A stretch of DNA of 64,000 nucleotides. Source: Brachynemurus nebulosus. Lineage: Eukaryota; Arthropoda; Insecta; Neuroptera; Myrmeleontidae. The DNA lies in contig JAPWDM010000005.1 of NCBI GenBank assembly GCA_035578155.1, positions 16,552,877 through 16,616,876 of the forward strand, read 5' to 3'. The stretch's first letter is position 1; each line of letters starts with the position of its first letter. The notes under the pieces were generated by a model. That model saw only the letters and a program-made list of their open reading frames with translations. It had not been told where the DNA came from and did not search any database. Shown one piece after another: positions 55,861 to 64,000 of the stretch. The position numbers were made by a program, and so were the translations under genes.

Positions 55861-57210
55861 TTTTTTTTTGTTTTTGTTTTTGTATATTCTTAATTCTTAT
55901 ATAAGAATATAAATAAAACATTAGAATTATGTCTGTATTAAGTAAATAAGAATAATAATAGAGCAGCTTAGTAATGATAATACGATTAAAATTCAAACTA
56001 TCTGATGTGCATACGACTGTTGTAAATATACATTATATTATGTTTCTGTTTTTTAATTATTTGCACAGCTATTACAATGCAATTTTGCACTTTATGTATA
56101 TTTATGCAAGAGAAGTTGATACATAGTTGAAATACTTACATACTATGAACGACAAAAATACTATTGTTATAAAAAATTAAGTTGTTGCCAACGATAAGAA
56201 TAGTATATTACGTGATTGAGGTTGTAAGCTGCGAAAAAGTTACGCAAGAGCCTCGATGCGTCGAGTGCGTAATTGCGCGAGTGTGTAATATGCCTTACAA
56301 CCGAGTTACGTCCTATACTTTATCTACGACTAACATGAAATTCACAATAAACGATAAAAATTTGGTACAAATCTACAAATACAATACATTTAAATTATGT
56401 AGTATTTGAAATTTATTAAAAACAAACGTAATCATTCAGTTGCTAGCTAAAATTTTTGTACAGATTCTACTGTATATCACTGTATAATATGTAATATATA
56501 ATATAAGAATTAATAAAAGTGTAGTAAACTTTGATATTTTACGTTTATGTACATTGTACATAAGTGTAAAGAGGCATTTTTTGTACAGCTGGATATATGG
56601 CTGTATGTAAAACGTAGCTTACTTAGATAGTATTTTGTACAATTAACAAGCAACTTCATGATAGTCGTAGATAAACATTATTAATTTTGGTGTCCACATG
56701 GCATGTGACTATAAGGGCTCTCACGTATTGCAGGCAAATAGTAACATTTTAATAACTATACACCGAACATATTTTACGTTTGCTCATGAATAATAACTAT
56801 CATTACGCTAATTGGTCTAACAGTCAAACACTGTCAAAATTTGAGCCAAATAGGACGGGTAAGTAGTAAATAAGATATTGACATTTAATGAGATTCGTGA
56901 TTACAATTACTCCAATCCGATCGATGGCGCCGTGATTACAGTTACTCCAATTGTGATAAAATTCTGAAGGCCCCTTCTAGGAACGAAATCGCATAATTTA
57001 TAAAAATTATCTTAAAAACGAACGAATAGTTCCGAAGTTATGCCACCTGGAAGTGACTTAGAAGTCACTCCTCAAAATTGTTGAAGAAGTTATAAAAAAC
57101 TATGCAGAGAAAAAATGTTCATATTTCAAAAATGATCGCAATTAAAACTTTCATTATAACAAACGAGATTAGCCTTCTATGTAGACGGCAGAAGTAATAC
57201 ACAAATTTAA
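55861..57210. other. No gene recognised
   Basis: AT-rich. The frame at 56182-56409 has a less biased composition but no motif. Confidence 0.35.
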
Positions 57211-57520
57211 TAGATTTCAGCGTTACTTAGGGTATGCCATATTTGATATTAGTAAATAAAAACACTTTACTTTGTTAAATACCACTTTTATGGAATATAG
57301 AAATACCACTTTTATTAAATATAAAAACGTGTAAAGATTACATTCAGATACATGCCTAATTATTTTAAATCTTAACTTATAAATTGTAGCTACGCATAAT
57401 GGGAAATTAATGGAAATAGAAGTAGTGGGCGGAGTCAAAAACAAGGAAAACAAGTTTAGGTGAGTTAGAAACATGTGACATATAAACAAATAAAGTAGGA
57501 AATATAGTTGTATACAAAAA

Positions 57521-58048
57521 TTATAAAACAGAAAATAAAGTAGAATTGTAAATATCGGTATAATCAATTAAAAATAATTCAGAATTGTGTTTGTAAATTT
57601 TTATTGCTTCTAAAATATTTAGTCTGGGTCCTTTATTTGTGTCGTGTAAAACTGTAACGTTTCTCCCCGGAATGTATCCCGTGTCGACTAAGTGTCTGGC
57701 AAAAGCGGAGTCAGATTTCTTGTTTCTATAGTATTTGAAGTGTTCGGCTCTGCGGGTTTCAAAATTTCTGCCAGTTTGACCAATGTAAAAACTATCACAT
57801 TCGTGACAATTTAGTTTGTAGATGCCCGATTTTTTAAGTTTGTCTATTTTTGTTTTATTGTTATATATTAAATTTACTAAATTAAGGCTCGATTTAAATA
57901 CAGTAGTTATATTTGATTTAGTTAAAATTTTATGTATTTTATTTGAAATTTTACCAAAACATGTTAAAGTTTTGAAATTTGATTTGCGGTCTGATTTACC
58001 GGAGGGATAAATTTCTGTTAAGATTTGTTTAAATTCTTTTTTAGCTAA
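57521..58048 (-). pseudogene. Penelope GIY-YIG endonuclease domain
   Basis: A 175-codon frame is open from 58048 to the stop at 57521. It contains KSGIYKLNCHECDSFYIGQT followed by GRNFETRRAEH. This is the GIY and YIG pair with the intervening C-x2-C and the following conserved Arg, Arg-x2-Glu-His of the Penelope endonuclease. This domain nicks target DNA for priming. The frame is upstream-connected to ANNNGYNSKLTDKL, but a 4-base TTAG duplication at about 58043-58051 and the hAT-like insertion at 58079 break it. The domain itself looks undamaged. It may be the most recently selected part, or simply spared by chance. Confidence 0.85.
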
Positions 58049-58078
58049 CTAATTTATCAGTTAATTTTGAGTTATATC

Positions 58079-58283
58079 CAGGGCCGTGGAGAGAAATAAC
58101 GGGCCCCGGGAATAAAGCATATTTCTTAAAAATTTTTCCCCAAAATAATAAGTAGTGAACAAAAAAATAACAAAAAAGCTTGTTTTACTTTTTTCCGGGC
58201 TCCTCCCGACTGCTACGGGCCCCCAGCTTCAGCCCGGGCCTCGGGGCTAGAACTCCGGCTACCCCACCCTCTCGTCGGGCCTG
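58079..58283. mobile_element. hAT-like miniature element inside the Penelope-like gene
   Basis: The ends CAGGGCCGTGGAGAG and CTCTCGTCGGGCCTG are inverted complements with three differences. The 8-bp GTTATATC is exactly duplicated (58071-58078 and 58284-58291). It is 205 bp, strikingly G/C-rich against its surroundings, and non-coding. Removing it with one duplication restores the Penelope frame across the site. Confidence 0.85.
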
Positions 58284-58299
58284 GTTATATCCGTTATTA

Positions 58300-58975
58300 T
58301 TTGCTATTGTTTTAATGTTATTTATTTGTTTTAAAATTTTCTTTTGATAATGAAAAATTAAAGGCGCGATGGATCATAGAATTATAGGCTACGACTTTCT
58401 GTTGAAATGGACTTATTGAATCGTTTGGTATTGTAATTTTGGAAAATGATGGTTTTCTACAAAATATTGAAATCAAGGCTATTGTTAATTTTCGTTATAG
58501 TTAAATCCAGGAAATTGATTCCATTATCTTTCTCTAATTCTAAATTAAATTGTATTTTTGGGTCTATTAAATTTAGTGACTATGAATTTTTCTAATTGGC
58601 GAATTGATCCATCGAACCCTATAATTATATCATCCACGTACCTGTACCAAAATTTTACATGTTGTTTTGTTAAAGTGTTGTTCGTTATTATTTCCTCTAA
58701 GCTCGACATATAAATCTCTTCCAACAAAGAACTCAGTGGTGACCCCATAGCAAGACCACTTGTCTGTCGGAAACACCTACTGTCCAATTCAAAGTAATTT
58801 TAAGACTGTATTAAATCTTTTAGTTAATTCCGATTGTCTTAAAGGATTTTTTATCTTGTTATTTATTATTTTACTAATTAAGTTTAGACATTCTTTAGTG
58901 GAAATGTTAGTAAACATGCTGTGTACATATAGGGAACATGTCATAAGAGTTTCTATATTCAATAAAAGTGGTATT
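58300..58975 (-). pseudogene. Penelope reverse transcriptase, C-terminal half
   Basis: Pieces in order on the reverse strand: FTNISTKECLNLI; then, after a frameshift near 58798, FRQTSGLAMGSPLSSLLEEI and FWYRYVDDIIIGF with the catalytic YVDD; then, after a shift near 58555, NGINFLDLTI; then, after another near 58445, RKPSFSKITIPNDSISPFQQ and IHRAFNFSLSKEN. The G-L-A-M-G-S-P-L-S and YVDD motifs with a following FLDL and RKPT-like thumb are diagnostic of Penelope-type enzymes. At least three frameshifts and two stops make it non-functional. The N-terminal fingers are missing. Confidence 0.85.
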
Positions 58976-58992
58976 TTGCAAAGTGTAGTAAC

Positions 58993-59517
58993 ATAGAATT
59001 TTTTCTAATTTTCAGCTACACTACTTTTACGTATTTTTAGCGGTGAGATAAGTGAGAATTTCTAAAAATAATTATATTATTGTCAATTTTCAAACAGACA
59101 ATCTAGAATCAATTGTGTAATTTTAGAGCTACCACTTCCATCATCGCGAAAATGTTGGGATAACTATTTTTTTCGAAGAATATTATTATTATTATTGTTA
59201 ATTTCGATACTTAAGACATTATTTACGGCTCATTATACTTCGAAACAAAAGCAAATAAAATACTTTATCCATTTTACGTTTATTGTTCGAATATTTTGAG
59301 TGGGTATAAGTGGTGAAAGTAGATATCTTGGTCTTACAAATATCTACTATTAAAAATGTAATATAATTGTTTACCAGCAATCACTATATTTAGAAATATT
59401 CATAATACAATAAAATTTAACTTTAATCTATACTATCTTTAATAAAATTAACGTTTAAACATGTTCATAAAGGAGCCCCAGATTTTGGATTACAAAAATT
59501 CAGGTGATTCTTTAAAA
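58993..59517. other. No recognisable feature
   Basis: AT-rich spacer. Confidence 0.4.
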
Positions 59518-60005
59518 GAGAGTGTCCATAAACTACGTAGCCTAACTGGGGGGAGGGAGAGGTTATGCAAAAAGCTACGCTGGACTACATGGGGGCAGGG
59601 GGGAGTCAGAATTAAGGTACGTAGTTTTATTTGAAACAAACAAACATGAATTTGAATGTCAAAACTCATGAATACTCTTAAATTACTTATGAGTAGCTTA
59701 ATATTTTGGATATTTTGAAATTTGAGAAAACTTCTTCAAGCGAATTATGCAACATTAAAATTCTTACTGTTAAGAGACGTGTTTTTGAGGATATACTTTG
59801 CTAAACTGTAAAAAATGCCTTAATTTTTATATTTTATAATAAAAAGGCTATTATTTTAATTGAATGTTTTTTGGCCTTAATAAGAAAAAAAACTACGTTT
59901 CACTATGGGGGAGGCGGGTCAAGGCAGAGGTCACCTGTAGTCTACCTGGAGGGGAAGGGGTTCAAAACTGGCCAAAATGGAACTACGTAGTTTATGCACG
60001 CTCCT
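59518..60005. mobile_element. Inverted-repeat element with CATAAACTACGTAG ends
   Basis: GAGAGTGTCCATAAACTACG and the reverse of CGTAGTTTATGCACGCTCC pair over about 22 bp. G-rich and CTACGT motifs recur inside (59570-59590 and 59890-59950). The target duplication is unclear and the class unassigned. Confidence 0.55.
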
Positions 60006-60856
60006 AATGACCAGAATCATGCTAATGAGACTGTGGAATTCATCAATTGACTCCCGCTACATACCGCATGATTTCATTAGGGATTCCAAAATGTCTTCGG
60101 AACCATAAAAATCCAATATCTGTCCAATATGATTGTATAAATATTTTTTGTCAGTTTAAAATCCAAGATGTAAAATTTCCAAAGAAGTATAATATATTGC
60201 GTATATATACGAAAATCATTTCTCCATTTAATATTACATAATTCCCGTCTACTTTTTAGTCCTTAACCAGCATTATTTGTCTTCACTATTGTTATTTGCT
60301 GTCTTCCGAATGTTTACAACAAAACAGTTATTGGGATTTACATTTATAGGCCAATGGGGTATTGTTGTATTGATTTAAATTGGTTTCTTCAATAATATTT
60401 ATTGTGTTATATTGAAAATCAGTTATTAACTACGTACAACACAATTTTGATATATGTAAATATAAGATCTGATGGGACACTACGATACAAATTTTATTTT
60501 AAATATTATGTTAAATATTTTTGAAATTTTTTTTAACCCTTGTCCTTCACTTTTGTCGGAATTATATTTATTACAAATATATAGAAATGTATTGCGTAGT
60601 CAGCACCGGTATATAATATTTAGTGTTCCGTACCAAAATTGATAAAAACAAGACACTTTTTCACAGGCGTTTTTCTTTGAAACTATTCAAGGTAAAAATT
60701 TGAAATTTAACGCAGGATTCAGGTGTGGTAATTCAGTTATATACGTAGAGTTTTAATTCTGGAATACTCATCTGGGAAATGGGTAAGATACAGATATGTT
60801 AACCTATGTGGTCCTCTAAACAAATGTAACAAATTTCCTGAGTGTATCCGAAATTA
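60006..60856. other. No gene; a short dispersed repeat at about 60622-60720
   Basis: 'agtgttccgtaccaaaattgataaaa' and following resembles 10222-10330. Otherwise AT-rich. Confidence 0.35.
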
Positions 60857-61776
60857 GGTTGAATGCGGGAGAGATGCCGCACATTTTGAAAACACTTGAT
60901 AATTCTTAAATTATGCATTTAATTGATTTGAAATTTGGTACACAACAAATGTAAACATTGTTCTTTAAAATTATTTATAAATAATTTTAAATTTTGAGTC
61001 ACAAACGATTCATAATTAACATTTTTGTAGAGCCTCTCTCCCACAACTATGTGAGAGATGCCGCATCAAAGAAGGTGAGACGCCGCATAGTTCATATTAA
61101 AAATTTTGCATTTTACATACATCTCCATACATAATGCATGCCGTATGTAACCATTTTCGGCACTTTATGCATCTTAACCAGTCAACTTTTTTTTGTTTCT
61201 GAGTACTTTTGAAAACATTCAATACACAGGCAATCATCATCATTTTCGTTATCTTCACTAATATGAGTGCTCTTCCTGATCCATTAATGGATCTTTTATA
61301 TTTACGTAGCATAATTTACAGTCCAAAAAAAAAATTGCATAATTAAGGTATAAGTCTATGTTTTTAACATGTAATATGATGCGGCATCTATACCAACTTT
61401 AAATGCGGCATCTCTCCTTTTTGCTGGAAGGATAGATGCCACATGTTGCTATAGCAAGCATAGTGCGAAATTCTAACCTAAAATTTTATACAGTACTTTT
61501 AAAATATTCTTAAATTAATAACAAAACTCATTTTCATTAAAACAATGAAATATACATTCTTAAATTCTAATGAGTTAAATGTTTGATAAAATATTATGTT
61601 AAAAAACTTACTTTTCAATAATAAAAAGTTGGATAATTATTAAACTGATGGACTAATCATAAATGTTACCATATACAGCTTAAATAAGTAACTTATTTTA
61701 AACATATCCATTAATCGCGCTATCTATCAATCAACGGACGAACTATAGCTACTGCGGCATCTCTCCCGCCTTACCC
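60857..61776 (-). mobile_element. Tigger/pogo-type element remnant
   Basis: The ends GGTTGAATGCGGGAGAGATG and CATCTCTCCCGCCTTACCC pair. TA lies outside both (60855-60856 and 61777-61778). GCGGCATCT/AGATGCCGC recurs inside at least five times. A transposase C-terminal zinc-finger fragment lies on the reverse strand. Confidence 0.75.
61110..61290 (-). pseudogene. Tigger-type transposase C-terminal zinc-finger fragment
   Basis: Two frames on the reverse strand join: an acidic stretch ISEDNENDDD followed by CLCIECFQKYSE, then, after a 1-base shift near 61192, DWLRCIKCRKWLHTACIMY. The C-x-C-x2-C...W-x2-C-x2-C-x2-W-x-H-x3-C arrangement is the PHD-like finger often found at the C-terminus of insect Tigger transposases. 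The stop follows at KMQNF. The catalytic domain is missing. The zinc ligands are intact. Confidence 0.55.
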
Positions 61777-61778
61777 TA

Positions 61779-63310
61779 TATGAATAAACAGTCCCGCTGA
61801 TAAATGAAAGAAAAACAAACGGCATAAAATGACCCGTCAGTAAATAAGACTAATTCTTTCTTACAAGCGTAAGCAAACTAAGATAACGAACGATATTTTA
61901 TAGAAATTACACAGGAAAAATACCTCGTCTAATCTCATTCGCTAATATATTAAATTCATACGTGCTGCGTATAACTGATTGTACGGAACACTTTTGGCAC
62001 GAACTCAACTTGCACTTGACGATTTTTTTGTTGACTGTATAGTAATCATGAAGTTTGATTAATAAAGTGAGGGTTTAATTTGCAATTTTATCAGACCTAG
62101 TGGTACCACCATTTTCTCATTGTATCAACTATTAGGAAAACATCAAGTTTTATTAAACCTATTTTATAGACAGTCAGTCCTTCTATAACGCGATTAATTC
62201 GTACCACGTTATATAGAAACATTACAAGTAAGCATTCTAAATACATCGTTGGCAAGAAGTAGTGATGCGGGTATGAAAGATTCGGAATATTTTCACAGCG
62301 TTGTTCGATAACTTTCACTCAAACAAGCATGCGCTACAAAAATCACGCACGTCTTGAGAGTACCGCGTCATACGAGAGTTGACTGTAGATCCATGTACAC
62401 TCATGAATCAAATTAATGGCGTATAATTGTATAAAATTATTTCGGTGATATGTAAAGTAATTAATCACTGTTGGTAGCACTGTTTTTGTTTGATATTAGC
62501 TTCACTACATTAACATTGGAGTCATCGCAGTTTCCTTCACCAAATGTTTCTAAAACTTTTCATTGAATTCGAGAGTTATTTGTTAAGTATCATTTAATAC
62601 TTAGGTACTGTGTGCTCCAGAAAACTTGTGTATACCTATAGAATACGTATGTGGAAAAGAAAACTGACACCCTGTTCTCCAAACTTGGATTTATTTCTGT
62701 CTAACACATCGTCTGTCTTTATCCAACAAGTATTGAAATATCGATGACATTTATAATAAACAATTATTTAAATGTAGAGGATTCACAGAACACAAAAATG
62801 ATTAATTTTATTCAATATTTTTGTTAGTCTTTAGAAAAATAATAATAATTTATTAACTAATTAATATGTACCTACCCAAATATCATATGACAGTTTGAAA
62901 GGAAAAATTCACTGTTTGCCATTTATAGATATTCAATGTTTCGCTTCAAGACATAAGAATGAGAGGAAAAATTTTCATATTTCGAACACAATTTTATAAA
63001 AAAGATTCTATTTGTATAACAAAATAACTGAAGACATTAGTAGATGAAGGTGTTATGTAACATTTTTTCAAAAATTCATGTGTTGCCAAATTTTGAAATA
63101 TTCTATGCTGAAGTATCATATATTCAACTTTGGTTTCATTCAGTCCAATAGTTTTGTAGAAATTCAATAATAAACATGTGCTATTGCATGGGAAGTATAA
63201 TTATGTAAATAAAAACTTTCAAACGCTTCTACTGTAAAATTATAAAAATGTTACACAGCACCTTCATCCACTCATGTCTTCAACACAACAAAATATATAT
63301 TTTAAATAAT
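61779..63310. other. No gene recognised
   Basis: AT-rich. The frame at 62097-62318 has no motif. Confidence 0.4.
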
Positions 63311-63314
63311 TATA

Positions 63315-63531
63315 CTCTCAAAAAATTTATTTGTTTTAAAGAAAAATTTCTCTTTTTCTTAAACCAAAAAAGTTATTTTTTTTAGTTCAAAGAACTATTT
63401 CTTTGACTAGTGAAAAAATTTTTAGAAAATATATTTCTGTATCAAGAAAATGTTTTTTTCCTTTTTTTAATTCATAGAAATTTTAATTTAAAAAAATTTA
63501 ATCTTTGAACAAAGAAACCGTTTTGAGAGTG
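63315..63531. mobile_element. Small inverted-repeat element with TATA flanks
   Basis: CTCTCAAAAAATTTATTTG and the reverse of CTTTGTTTC-GG-TTTTGAGAGTG form the ends. TATA lies on both sides (63311-63314 and 63532-63535). It resembles the larger element at 6352-7273 in target and end style. Confidence 0.5.
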
Positions 63532-63535
63532 TATA

Positions 63536-64000
63536 AACAAAATAATAATATTTTTTTGAGCTATCAAAAATTATTCTTTCAAGTATCTATAAACACCTTT
63601 GTCAGTATGATAAGTCAGTATGAAAATTGAATATATGAAAATTCTGAATTCTCCTGTATAGAAGAATTTTATTGCTTGATGTGAAATTGAAGGTCAGAAT
63701 GGGAAAAGAAAGTTTTCAAAACATTTTATGTAATTTTTGGCCTATTGAATAATAACATTTGCACAAATTAAAATAATCATTAATTTTATTTTATTAAAAG
63801 CTTTTGTATATTTTATCAGGTTTTTGTCCAAATTTATAAGCTGGTGTATACGTACAGAAGAATATTAATATACTAGTTTAGATAAACGATACAGACTATA
63901 TTTGTAATAAACTTTTTTATTATGTCTTGTACAAAATATCCCAAAATAAGTCTGCTAAAATTTACAATAGTCTGCTAGCTAGCTTTTTTAGGTAGGATTT
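63536..64000. other. No recognisable feature
   Basis: AT-rich to the window edge. Confidence 0.4.

Larger units (their letters stand above)
57211..58992 (-). mobile_element. Penelope-like retroelement, 5'-truncated and decayed
   Basis: A tail at 57211-57245 (reverse strand contains GGCATACCCTAAGTAACGC) matches the 34-bp tail of the hairpin insertions at 12162 and 15526. Just inside it AATAAAAGTGGTATTT occurs twice. The opposite edge (58951-58992) carries the same terminal sequence inverted (ATACCACTTTTATT, ATATAGAAA). Between them lie reverse-transcriptase and GIY-YIG fragments. The copy lacks the N-terminal part of the reverse transcriptase. No target duplication was found. Confidence 0.85.

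Noticed and set aside
57223..57567. 114-codon reverse frame rich in Phe, Leu and Ile
   Set aside because: It overlaps the terminal repeat and the end of the GIY-YIG frame in another phase. It looks membrane-like only because of AT richness.

Overview
The window looks like a piece of an AT-rich invertebrate chromosome, most likely an insect or another arthropod. The base composition is strongly A/T-biased, coding density is almost nil, there are many TA microsatellites, and the transposons are of animal type (CsRn1-like Ty3/gypsy, Penelope-like, PIF/Harbinger, pogo/Tigger, hAT-like, Helitron, TTAA-type). I cannot name the species. No complete host gene, tRNA, rRNA or CRISPR array was found. 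The only intact protein-coding genes are gag and pol of one retrotransposon. Everything else coding is a transposase or reverse-transcriptase fragment, apart from one possible host exon (8008-8235) and one CpG-rich, possibly promoter-like block (about 38500-39450).

Layout. 1-16 kb: diverged tandem repeats, a hAT-like remnant carrying a (TA)n tract and a mariner-type miniature element, TA-flanked inverted-repeat elements (3520-4525, 11563-12703), a LINE 3' fragment (6108-6353), a TATA-flanked miniature element (6352-7273), two long hairpins, and two very short Penelope-like insertions (12162-12376, 15526-15688). 16-24.6 kb: a nested stack. A PIF/Harbinger-like shell with a transposase fragment contains a complete, young Ty3/gypsy element (16495-21306), a 2.1-kb inverted-repeat element that still carries two spliced first exons (21412-23509), and a Helitron (23647-24489). 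24.6-32 kb: mostly unannotatable AT-rich DNA, then a 120-bp tandem array (about 29573-30800). 32.2-33.4 kb: a three-level nest in which a hAT-like element interrupts a Harbinger transposase fragment inside a further inverted-repeat element. 34-48 kb: hAT-like miniature elements, a Helitron (35884-36341), the CpG-rich block, a pogo element (40099-40994) and a TTAA-flanked fold-back element (47309-47774). 48.4-55.9 kb: two nearly identical 1.7-kb copies of an unclassified non-coding element in opposite orientation. Between them lie a reverse-strand Helitron (50776-51349), satellite relatives, a hammerhead-ribozyme-like motif (52008-52058) and another TTAA element. 57-64 kb: a decayed Penelope-like element with reverse-transcriptase and GIY-YIG domains (57211-58992), itself hit by a hAT-like insertion with an exact 8-bp target duplication, then a Tigger-type pogo remnant (60857-61776) and smaller inverted-repeat elements.

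How the parts relate. The interesting structure is transpositional. Several insertions can be ordered by nesting, and reading frames that rejoin when an insertion is removed confirm the boundaries. The three Penelope-related loci share a 34-bp tail and an inverted terminal repeat. This suggests that the two hairpin insertions are extreme 5' truncations of the same kind of element as the one at 57-59 kb.
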